12,044 nt of DNA. Origin: Pseudomonadota bacterium. GTDB lineage: Bacteria > Desulfobacterota > Syntrophia > Syntrophales > UBA5619. Under the pieces are notes generated by a model. The model saw nothing but the letters and a program-made list of their open reading frames with translations. It did not search any database and was not told the origin of the DNA. The stretch lies in the NCBI GenBank assembly GCA_018827585.1, contig JAHJXP010000137.1, forward strand, positions 1 through 12,044, in the 5' to 3' direction. Positions 1 through 10,700 of the stretch are shown here, piece after piece. Positions within the stretch are counted from its first letter, which is position 1. Each line of letters begins with the position of its first letter. A program made the position numbers and the translations under genes.

Positions 1-191
1 ACCATCCCCGCATGCTCCCGGAGGGCTCGGGTGAAGCACGTCCGTCTGAAAAATTGTTTCGGGTCCCGGTAATCCTCCGGCGCCGTCCCGGCGATGACCT
101 GCTCCAGATGGATGGCAAACTCATCTGGATTGAACGAGCGCCCTTCCCGGACTTCTTTCCGCGGTGTGGCGATCTTATACCAAGGTTCCAT
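1..191 (-). CDS. DUF499 ATPase, N-terminal 63 residues (cut by window edge)
   Basis: This is the 5' end of a gene that leaves the window on the left. The first residues (MEPWYKIATPRKEVREG) and the following stretch with NPDEFAIHLEQV, DPKQFFRRT and FTRALREHAGM match the start of DUF499 proteins. Those are large (about 1000-residue) P-loop proteins, and the Walker A motif should lie just beyond the edge. DUF499 proteins recur beside DUF1156 methylases and large helicases in defence islands, where they probably act as an ATP-driven component of a restriction-like system; the exact role is not established. The ATG at 189-191 follows a GGGAG ribosome site by 7 bases. The start is supported by an about 81% identical second copy of the first 18 codons at 1042-1095. 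The HepT stop lies 25 bases upstream, so the gene is the last visible member of the operon. Confidence 0.85.
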   Translation of the reverse strand, partial: MEPWYKIATPRKEVREGRSFNPDEFAIHLEQVIAGTAPEDYRDPKQFFRRTCFTRALREHAGM

Positions 192-216
192 GGGCATACT
201 CCCTGTCAGGTTTCAT

Positions 217-600
217 TCAGGATTCGGTGGGCTCGTCATCGCCTGCAATCTGTCTTTCCAGTTCCTTCAAAGGTGGAAGAATCTTAATGATCGCCTCTCT
301 GAGAGTTTCGAGGTCTCGCTCGATGATTTGCCAGATCTCGGCAACGCTCACCCCCTCATACTGGTGGATCAAAACATCGCGAAAGCCGGATAGTGCACGC
401 CATGGAATCAATGGATGATTTTCCCTGTAATCGCCGGGTATCCGCTTTGCAGCTTCACCAATAACTTCGAAATTCCGAATAACGGCGTCTTGAGTCCGCG
501 CGTCGGTGAAAAAGGCATCTTTCCCTTCAGCGGTGTATTCGAGAATCCGGTCAATCCGCTCCAATATCTGAGCCAAATAAACTCGGGGGTCTTTCTTCAT
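217..600 (-). CDS. hepT: HepT-like HEPN ribonuclease/AMPylated toxin (DUF86)
   Basis: A 127-residue DUF86/HepT-family protein of normal length. Its mostly helical sequence carries the family's RX4HXY active-site motif as R74-DVLI-H79-Q-Y81, preceded by the typical RNFEVIGEAAKRIP segment (residues 42-54). In characterised type VII toxin-antitoxin pairs HepT is an RNase, and the partner nucleotidyltransferase neutralises it by adding AMP to the motif tyrosine. The ATG at 598-600 overlaps the MNT stop codon (ATGA), with GGAGG ten bases upstream, so the two are translationally coupled in antitoxin-toxin order. An in-frame ATG at 642 would lie inside the MNT gene and adds a non-family extension, so it was not chosen. 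All key residues are present, so the toxin is probably active. The pair is embedded in the defence operon between the methylase and DUF499 genes. Confidence 0.9.
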   Translation of the reverse strand: MKKDPRVYLAQILERIDRILEYTAEGKDAFFTDARTQDAVIRNFEVIGEAAKRIPGDYRENHPLIPWRALSGFRDVLIHQYEGVSVAEIWQIIERDLETLREAIIKILPPLKELERQIAGDDEPTES

Positions 601-887
601 AATGGCCGTGCCTCCTTGAGAATTTTCCGGCGTAAAAGCCAATAGAGGCCATCTTCGGAAACCACGTCTACTTTTGCACCAAGCAGGTCCTTCAGATCCA
701 AGACCAGAGCGCTCAGATCCAGCAAGCTACGCCCCTCTTCCATATTCACCAGCAGATCGATGTCGCTTTCCGGACCGGGTTCGCCTCTGGCAACCGAACC
801 GAAAACGCGGATGTTCCTCGCGCCATGCTTTGCCGCAAGAAGCATAACGGCATCGCGTTTTTCTTTCAGCCGTTTTTCAGCATCCAT
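597..887 (-). CDS. mntA: MNT-domain minimal nucleotidyltransferase, antitoxin of HepT
   Basis: A 96-residue minimal nucleotidyltransferase. The polymerase-beta signature is intact: GSVARG at residues 30-35, the metal-binding pair D42-I-D44 and the third acid D74 in AKVDVV. Family members paired with HepT/HEPN proteins transfer AMP from ATP to the toxin's active-site tyrosine and so act as type VII antitoxins. The ATG at 885-887 was chosen because the family begins close to here and AGGAG sits ten bases upstream; the same open frame extends to 956 but that part overlaps the methylase-tail relic in another frame. The stop overlaps the HepT start by ATGA. The pair looks like an accessory module inserted into the operon, since its GC content is visibly lower than that of the methylase. 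Confidence 0.9.
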   Translation of the reverse strand: MDAEKRLKEKRDAVMLLAAKHGARNIRVFGSVARGEPGPESDIDLLVNMEEGRSLLDLSALVLDLKDLLGAKVDVVSEDGLYWLLRRKILKEARPL

Positions 888-906
888 TTCGCTATATCTC
901 CTTTTT

Positions 907-1095
907 TTACCTCGGTACGGCGAGAAGCATGGCATCCAGCAAACGTTTTTCCTCACTTACTATAGGATACAGGGCCGACGGGGCAATGGCAAGACACAAA
1001 AAGTCCGGGCCACGATCCTGATCCGCTTTGATTCGTGAGATGCGCCCTTCTCCGAGTTCCTTGCACGGCGTGGCGATCTTGTACCAGGGGTCCAT
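907..1095 (-). pseudogene. Chimeric relic: DUF499 gene start fused in frame to a DUF1156 methylase tail
   Basis: A 62-codon open frame made of two foreign-to-each-other pieces. Codons 1-18 (MDPWYKIATPCKELGEGR) copy the start of the DUF499 gene at 138-191 (by hand count about 44 of 54 bases match). After three spacer codons, the last 41 codons plus stop (907-1032) copy the end of the intact DUF1156 methylase at 2085-2210. There 33 of 41 residues and about 98 of 126 bases match by hand count, without a gap. A strong GAGGAG lies 9 bases upstream of the ATG and right behind the stop of the reader-nuclease gene, so the frame could still be translated, but no function is expected. The simplest reading is a recombination joint: a DUF499 body and a methylase body were lost between the two pieces. 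Divergence of about 20% means the copies came from different versions of the locus, not a recent duplication. Confidence 0.85.
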
Positions 1096-1109
1096 GGGTA
1101 CACACTCCT

Positions 1110-2078
1110 CTATGATCTTCTCAGCCGGGTGAAAAGATCGGTTGCCGTTTGTTTCAATCGAATCAAATTTGCGTAAGCGACCGGCGCGAATCCGTTCTCA
1201 CACGAGTACATGCGGTATCGAATGCCATCGGCGACAATCACGTCGCAAGGCACGCCGAGGGTTTCCACGTATCCCTTGGCCTGCTCCAGCGCACCTTCTA
1301 CACCTGCACCGAATCGCTTGGCTTCGATCACAAACCGGCAGTTCTCGGGAATACGCGGTAACGACTCAAACAGAGCCACGTCGATGTACCTCCATTTGAC
1401 GGCAATCCGCTCCGGTGGCCAGCCGAGCGCCTGAAGAAACGGAACCACGAAGTGCGCAACCATTTCATCCTCGGTGGGACAGTCCCCGAAGTTCTGACGA
1501 TCCAAAAACAACCCGGCCAAATCCTGCGCTTGCGCCACGATTCCTTCAAGAGCCGGAGGAACCTTGTCCAAGCCAGGCTCCTCTCCGGGAAGCTCCGGCA
1601 AAGGCATTTCCTGCCAATGTGTAGGCGGCGAGTTCAGAAATCGCTCGGCATAGTCCTTCACTTCCTCGTTCCATGTCCGCGAGCAGCGCGTTGGGTTGGC
1701 TCCGAAAACCTGAGTCCCGAACGTGTATTCCTGCGGCAACCTGATCCATCGGATACGTCTGGCATGCTGGAGATCCCATCCATTCACGTCATCGAATTGA
1801 TTCAGGTACATGTAATCGCTGGCCACAATTCCTACGGCTGTTATCGTGGCAATACCCGTGCGAAGGAGCACCGCATCGCCCACTTGCATCTCGCTGGCGA
1901 AGCGGCGCACGAAGCCGCCCTCGAATTCGTCATCGTCGCGCTCAGGCTTCCAGGCTCCGGCGTCTCCCGGCCCGATGAGCCCTACCCCATGCTTAAGGAA
2001 GACGTCGGCATAGGGCCTTGAGGCCGGGCCACCACCCAGTTGCCAGATAGACAGGTTGTCCTTCACCATTGCCATCAT
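1110..2078 (-). CDS. Putative EVE/PUA-like reader fused to a PD-(D/E)XK nuclease domain
   Basis: About 322 residues in two parts. Residues 10-115 (VWQLGGGP-type opening as IWQLGGGPASRPYADVF, then HGVGLIGPGDAG, VGDAVLLRTG, ITAVGIVA, and WIRL) look like an EVE/PUA-like fold, the class that reads modified bases in type IV restriction proteins; this part is inferred from pattern only. Residues 200-295 resemble the N-terminal nuclease domain of type I R subunits (HSDR_N): TEDEMVAHFVVPFL, D233 in YIDVALF, E252-A-K254 in FVIEAKRF, and the trailing Q266AKGY motif, i.e. a complete PD-(D/E)XK core. The gene follows the methylase stop by only a few bases. Start choice is uncertain: ATG 2078 has GAGG nine bases upstream, while ATG 2069 and GTG 2084 are alternatives. 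A modification-dependent nuclease next to a methylase could restrict DNA with foreign modification, or police the host's own mark. Confidence 0.7.
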   Translation of the reverse strand: MMAMVKDNLSIWQLGGGPASRPYADVFLKHGVGLIGPGDAGAWKPERDDDEFEGGFVRRFASEMQVGDAVLLRTGIATITAVGIVASDYMYLNQFDDVNGWDLQHARRIRWIRLPQEYTFGTQVFGANPTRCSRTWNEEVKDYAERFLNSPPTHWQEMPLPELPGEEPGLDKVPPALEGIVAQAQDLAGLFLDRQNFGDCPTEDEMVAHFVVPFLQALGWPPERIAVKWRYIDVALFESLPRIPENCRFVIEAKRFGAGVEGALEQAKGYVETLGVPCDVIVADGIRYRMYSCENGFAPVAYANLIRLKQTATDLFTRLRRS

Positions 2079-2084
2079 CACCAC

Positions 2085-5182
<3,098 letters not shown>

Positions 5183-5186
<4 letters not shown>

Positions 5187-7135
5187 TCGTCTTCCTCTGT
5201 CAAACGGTTTATGAAAGCTCTGCCGTCTTGGGGCGTATGGGGACAATCGACCAGAAATTGGCTAAGAGCCCTGTTAGCCATCCCGCTATTGCGGCCAGTG
5301 TGCCGTTGCGGACCCGTTCTCCTATCGCAGTAAGTTACAAAGAGGTGATGCTTCGCACGGGTCAACGAAACGTACAAAAGGCGACGCTCGTCATCAATGG
5401 CGTCGCCCTGAGCTCGGCCTGGAATGTATTGATCCTCTGCCGCAGCAATAATAACGGCTTCGGCCGTCAACCCCTTGGCTCTGTGCATCGAGAGGATATT
5501 TACTCTGCCCTGTTCAATCTCCTGTTCAATATCATCGCTTGCCACCTCCGTAGCCCGAACTAACTCCTTCAGGGACGCGGCTTCTGTAGTTTCCGCAACA
5601 CGCTCGAACTCTCGTAAGACAGAATCACGCGACTCTTTGTTTACAATCAGGGATTCCGCTGCCGTGCGGACCACATCCAGCAGTTCATCGTGAGTTTCGT
5701 GTTCCTCTTGCACATCCCCGGAGAACAACTCTTCGAGTCGGTCCAACACGCGGCTGATAGCTCCGGAAAGGCGGGACTGATGATTGCTGGGTAGGATGAC
5801 GGCGTTGTCACTGACAGCGAGTACAGTCTCAGCAAAGCTCATCCCGCGGCTGCGGGCAAGGTCATAAACGGCACCGATCGCGCTGGAACCGACGCCGTTG
5901 CACCAGACCTGAAAAAGGGTGCGCCAGGCCAAGCTGTCCTCGCGGCTGACAGCCAATCGCATAAAGGCAAGAAGGGTCCTACCGACAACACAATCCAATG
6001 GGCTCGCCGTGTCTGTTGCTGCAGAAACTGGTATGCTGGCTGCTTCGAGTCTTTGTCGGATTGGACCAGAAAATACACCATTGTGATCAGACCGAAGAAG
6101 TATCAGGATGTTATCAGGCTGTAGTCCGTGGTCCTCCACGAGATGAGTGCAAAGCGATGCAATGCCTGAGGCTTCCGCATTCTGATCCTGGAATCGTAGC
6201 AGTGCAACTTCACCTTGTCCTCTACCGGGTTCGGACCTGATTTCCTTTTCGATGCGGCGATGGTCCTGCTGGGCAACGAAAAGACCCAAGTCAAGAATGC
6301 CGCAGTCACACCGTTTGCATATCTCCAATGAAAGCTCTTCTGCACCGCTATAGTCGAGGGGGAACCTGCGTATGCCTTCCGGGTGTGCCTTGCGAAACCC
6401 ATATATGCTTTGGTCGTCATCTCCCGCGATGAATAATTCTACGTCGCGTAATGCGATTTCGCTTACCACAGCGAGGTCACAACGGTTCAGGTCCTGATAT
6501 TCATCCACAAGGAGGTATTCAATCGGTCCTTCGAGCTCAAAATCTCCACGCTGTTCAAGAGCCTTCTTCAACTGATAGACGAGTTCGGAACGTAGCGTGT
6601 AACCGTAGATTCTTCGATGTTCTCTCCATAAGCCGAGGAAACGGGGATTGGGAAAGCGCCTCTCCCAATCTGCCTGCGTCGCCGTCAAGCTTTGCCAATC
6701 GGCAGAAAGCTTGTCCAGAAGATCACGCGCTTCGCTGATACGCTTCAGGTTGAGCAGGCCCTTTAGATCTTCCAGTATGATGTTGCGCTCTTCCCAGTCG
6801 TCCGCAATTCGTAGGGGATGTTGCAAGTCTGTAATACGCGTTTCGTTCCTGATCAGTTGCCGGAGTGCAAAAGAATGAAGTGTGGAGATACGAGGGCATT
6901 GTCCTTCACCCAGCTCATTCTCGACGAGTTGCCGAAGCTCCCACGCAGCTACTCGCGTGAACGTAACAGCCAGAATGTTTCCAGGAGATACATTCTGTTC
7001 GGTCACAAGAAAACAGATATGCCGTGTTAGAGTGAGCGTTTTGCCTGTTCCCGGACCCGCCAACAATCTGGCATGTCTGCCAGCATGCGCTGCTGCTGTT
7101 CTTTGCTCAGGTAGTAGATTGTCATCCCATGCCAT
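5183..7135 (-). CDS. UvrD/PcrA-type SF1A DNA helicase
   Basis: A 650-residue superfamily 1 helicase with all core motifs: Walker A GPGTGKT (27-33), motif Ia VTFTRVAAWELR (57-68), the STLHSFALRQL segment (84-94), Walker B DEYQDLN (211-217), motif III GDDDQSIYGFRKA (238-250), motif V SMHRAKGL (549-556) and motif VI RRLLYVSLTRAK (584-595). It is somewhat shorter than housekeeping UvrD or PcrA (about 720 residues), consistent with a defence-type relative rather than the repair enzyme; it should translocate 3'-5' on single-stranded DNA using ATP. The ATG overlaps the DUF1016 stop (TAATG) and a good AAAGGAG lies ten bases upstream inside that gene. The stop overlaps the methylase start (ATGA), so translation is coupled on both sides. 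GC content is lower than in the flanking helicase and methylase genes, suggesting entry as a cassette with DUF1016. Confidence 0.9.
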
Positions 7136-7758
7136 TATGCGCTTTCTCCTTTAGGGCTGTACGTTCGTAAAAATTGGGGTTCGATCTGCCGGTCGAGTTG
7201 GCGAATCGACCAGCCGCCGCGCAGGGCTTCGGTTTCATAGAACTGCCTGGCATGCTCATTCTTGACCGAAAGCAAGCGCACGTATGCGGACCAGGGAAGC
7301 GGAAACCGAGATGTAACGGTGGAAAGGAAAGATTCTGCAGACACTGTCTGCGGAATTTCCATGCCTTCTGATTCGCCAGACATTGTCTGGCAAATTGGCT
7401 CTTGTGAGGATTGCCACATTTCGCCAGACATTGTCTGGCGAATCTGCTTAACAGGATAGATAAGGTAAAGCAAGCGCATCTGCTGGATGTTCTGGCGTGA
7501 GAATCCACGCCCAAAACGTTTAGTCAGGTCTGCCGCCAGCCTTTCGATAAGAGCGGTTCCGTATTCGGCGCGTTTCTCACCCGACTGCTCGAACTCCACG
7601 ATGCGCTTTCCTATCAGCCAATAAGCGGCCGTCATGACGCAGCTCACCGACCGGGCAGTTGAACGTCTGGCCCCATCAATCAGCTTAGAGATATCCCCAA
7701 GAATGGAATCGTACTGAACTGACAAGCCATTTTCCTTTGGTTCGATCTTTTTCGTCAT
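7135..7758 (-). CDS. DUF1016 (YhcG-type) protein lacking its C-terminal nuclease domain
   Basis: A 207-residue protein matching only the N-terminal half of the YhcG/DUF1016 family, which is normally about 340-380 residues and ends in a PD-(D/E)XK nuclease domain. Recognisable parts are VMTAAYWLIGKRIVEFEQ (41-58), YGTALIERLAADLTKRFGRG (66-85), FSRQNIQQMRLLYLIYP, a repeat-rich insert with two QTMSGE and one QTVSAES, then PLPWSAYVRLLSVKN and GGWSIRQLDRQI. The family normally continues QFYERTAL; here the frame reads QFLRTYSPKGESA and stops. Removing one base from the five-T run (+ strand 7169-7173) restores QFYERTAL and a few more codons before a stop, so the end is both frameshifted and cut. The start overlaps the helicase stop (ATGA) behind GGAGG. 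The product may be a non-nucleolytic DNA-binding part or a decaying gene kept for its role in coupling. Confidence 0.85.
   Translation of the reverse strand: MTKKIEPKENGLSVQYDSILGDISKLIDGARRSTARSVSCVMTAAYWLIGKRIVEFEQSGEKRAEYGTALIERLAADLTKRFGRGFSRQNIQQMRLLYLIYPVKQIRQTMSGEMWQSSQEPICQTMSGESEGMEIPQTVSAESFLSTVTSRFPLPWSAYVRLLSVKNEHARQFYETEALRGGWSIRQLDRQIEPQFLRTYSPKGESA
7333..7355. repeat. Palindromic repeat copy 3 inside DUF1016 gene
   Basis: A 23-base near-palindrome: an 11-base arm, a single central base, and the complementary arm with one mismatch. It is related to the copies at 7372 and 7420 and encodes QTVSAE in the gene's frame. It starts 39 bases (13 codons) before the next copy, so the reading frame is preserved. 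Confidence 0.75.
7372..7394. repeat. Palindromic repeat copy 2 inside DUF1016 gene
   Basis: A 23-base palindrome with left arm TTCGCCAGACA, a central T and one mismatch in the right arm (position 7392). It encodes QTMSGE in the gene's frame and lies 48 bases (16 codons) from copy 1, again keeping frame. Confidence 0.85.
7420..7442. repeat. Palindromic repeat copy 1 inside DUF1016 gene (perfect)
   Basis: A perfect 23-base palindrome with arms TTCGCCAGACA and TGTCTGGCGAA around a single T. On the coding strand it reads RQTMSGE. It has the size and symmetry of a protein-binding operator or a hairpin, and it lies wholly within the coding sequence. Confidence 0.9.
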
Positions 7759-10700
7759 AGCTCCTCCTTGCCGTAGGGTGGTTGATCCTCGCGCACTCGC
7801 ATGGGCTGCCGGAGGGCGTCCACGGAAAGATAGTAGTGGGCGACCTTTTTCACCTCGTGCCAGGCCAATCTGGCCGGGTCCTTCAGGGGCTCCTGGAGCA
7901 CAGGGTCCGCGGCGCAGTTCGTGACGACGTAGAGCCAGTAACAGTCGCGCCGGTCCTCCGCCACCCGGCGTTCGTTGGGGGTGAGTAGGATCGATCCCGC
8001 GGCGGCGGCGAGGCCCTTGACCTCGATCAGGCGCAGCTCGCCGGAGTTGAGATCGAGGCTCGTGATGTCATAGCCCAGGTTTTTCTCGTGGACGTCGTAG
8101 ACCTGGCGGCCCCGGGCCTGCTCGTATTCCATGACCACCCGCATGGCCGTGGTCTCGGTCTCCGGATTCGGCTGCATCCGCCGGATATCCGCGGCCTCGC
8201 GCTCCGGATGGGGCAGGACGAGGACGGAGGCCATCCTTTCGACGGCCTGGAGCGTAAGCGCTCCTTGTTGTTCCAGCTCCTTCCGGCGGCGCTCGCGCCT
8301 CGCCAGAAGATCTGCATGGCGGTTTTCGGCCTGGGCCAGGCGGCCGTCGGCGCCGGCGACGCCCCTTTCCCGGTCCTCGTTCGCCTTCCCGATCTCCTCA
8401 TCCGCCTTCAGGAGCAGTTCCGTCAGCGACAGCTCCACGTGCTCGGCGATGCGCCCCACCTCAGCGACGCGCTCCCGGCGGGTCTCCTCCAGGAAGGGCT
8501 GAAGGGCGTTTGCATGCAGCCAGGCCGACGCCTCGGGCGCCACGGCGACAGCGGGAAGCTCCCTTGGGGGTTGGGCCGGAGAGAAGTTGCCCAGGACATT
8601 TGGCTCGCGCAGGCGCTTCTCGCCGTTTTCGGTCAGTTCCACGGCAAAAAGCCGCTCGTGAAAGACCTGCCCCAGGCCGTCCACCACCCGGGCGCGGTAG
8701 AAATCGATCCGCGACGGTTCATCGTGCTGGAGTGAATAGAAGCAGGCCCCCCTGGCAAAAGACTCGGTGGCCTGGCCCCAGGCGTGTCTGCGGATCGCCT
8801 CGAAGAGGGGGTGTCCCGGCGTGACCCATTCGAGGCGGTTCTTCTCCGCCGTATCGCGGTCCGTCGAACAGCGGGGATAGCGGTTCGCGAGCACAGGAAG
8901 CTTCCAGTCCGGGTCGCGCTCGTAGCGGCGGAGGGCCGGCGGCGTCCGGGCGGGCTCGAAGGCATAGGGCAGGGTCTCCACGGCCTTGAGTCTCAGGGGA
9001 ACAGATTCGGCGGCCTCGCGCATGAACCGGGCGATCGTCTCGGGCACGACGCGGCGCTCCTGCGCCCGGGCGCGGCGCTCGATGAGCATCTCCAGGTTGA
9101 GCTTCTTGGATGCCAGTCCTTCCAGGGCGTTCTGGCAGATGGCGCGGAATCGCCCCTCATCGACGTTTTCCAGCATGCGATCTTCAAGGTCCGCATCGCC
9201 GAGTTTTCCTGCATAGTAGTCCCGGAGGATGCGCTCGACATGGGCGGAAGGCAGCACCTCGCCGATCACGTTGAAGACCGCGTCGTCGTCGAGGGCGTTC
9301 CGGATCTCCTGCAACCTGTCGAACAGGCGCTGGAGGACCCGGCCTTCGATCGTGTTCGTGGCCGCGAAATTGAAGATGAGGCAGTCCTTCCGCTGGCCGT
9401 AGCGGTGGATGCGCCCCATCCGCTGCTCCAGGCGGTTCGGATTCCAGGGGATGTCGTAATTGAACAGGATGTTGCAGACCTGCAGGTTGATGCCTTCCCC
9501 CGCCGCCTCGGTGGCCACGAGGACCTGGATATCGCCCTCCCGGAACTGCTGTTCGGAGTAGAGCCGCGTGCCGGGTTCGTTCCGCGACCCGGGCTTCATC
9601 CCCCCGTGGATGCAGCCGACCCGGAAGCCCCAGTCCTTGAGATTCTCCATAAGATAATCGAGGGTGTCCCTGAATTCGGTGAAGACGAGGAGCCGTTGGT
9701 CCGCGTGATCGAAGAATCCTTGTTTTTGCAGTAAATCCTTGAGCTCCGATAGTTTGGCCTCGCCGCCGGACTCTTCGACGGCCCGGGCCTGCCCGGCGAA
9801 CTCCCGCAGTTCCGCAATTTCCTCATGCACCTGTTCGGCATTGCCGGCCAGGGTAATCGCCTCGAGCATCTCCTCCAACTGCTCCCGCTCGTTCTCCTCC
9901 ATTTCCTCGATCTCTTCGGGATCCGGGAGGGAGGGCGGGGCTTTGCGGGTGAGCTCCTGGGCGCGCTTGAGGCCCTCCTCAAGCCGGCGGGCGCGGTTCT
10001 CCAGGCTGTGCCGCAGGGCATAGGTGCTGGAGGCGAGTCTGCGCTGGTAGAGGGACATCAGGAAGCCGACCGCACGGGCGCGGGGGTCGTCCCCCTCGGC
10101 GGCGGCCTTCGTGCTTTGCCGCTTCACAAACCGGGTGACGTCCCGGTAAAGATCGAACTCCGGCCCGTCGATGTGAAAATCCACGGTGTGGATAATCCGC
10201 TTGGTGAAGATCTTTTCGGCGACCCAGGAGCCGTCCGGGCGCCGTTCGGGGAAATAGACCATCGCCTCCTTCGTGCGGCGCAGATAGAACGGTGCGGTAC
10301 GGCGCTTCATCGCCTCCTGGATCGAACGGACATCCGCATAGACATCCTGATCGAGGAGCTGGAGGAACAGGGTGAAATTCTCCGGATCGCCCTTGTGGGG
10401 CGTCGCGGTGAGCAGGAGGAGGTGATCCGCGGAGTCCCGGAGGAGCTCGCCCAAGGCGTACCGCGCCGTCTTGCGGGCGGGCGGCGTCCAGGACATGCGG
10501 TGCGCCTCGTCCACGATCACCAGATCCCAGCGGACCTGCCGGAGCCCCGGCAGGATTTCATCCCGTTTGGCCAGATCGAGGGAGGTGATGACCTTCTTCT
10601 GCTCCAGCCACTGGTTGACGCCGAATTGATCGCGGATGTCGCCCCCTTTGAAAACGAGAAACTTCTCGTCAAATTTCTCCTTGAGCTCTCGCTGCCACTG

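Noticed and set aside
907..1095. A genuine small conserved gene
   Set aside because: Its two halves are each near copies of the ends of neighbouring genes, so it is better explained as a recombination relic, although translation is possible.
1110..1112. Rho-independent terminators between operon genes
   Set aside because: No stable hairpin followed by a T run was seen at any gene junction; most junctions overlap, consistent with one transcript.
7333..7442. CRISPR-like array
   Set aside because: There are only three units, with unequal spacing of 39 and 48 bases, all phased to codons and giving a repeated peptide; they are palindromes inside a gene.
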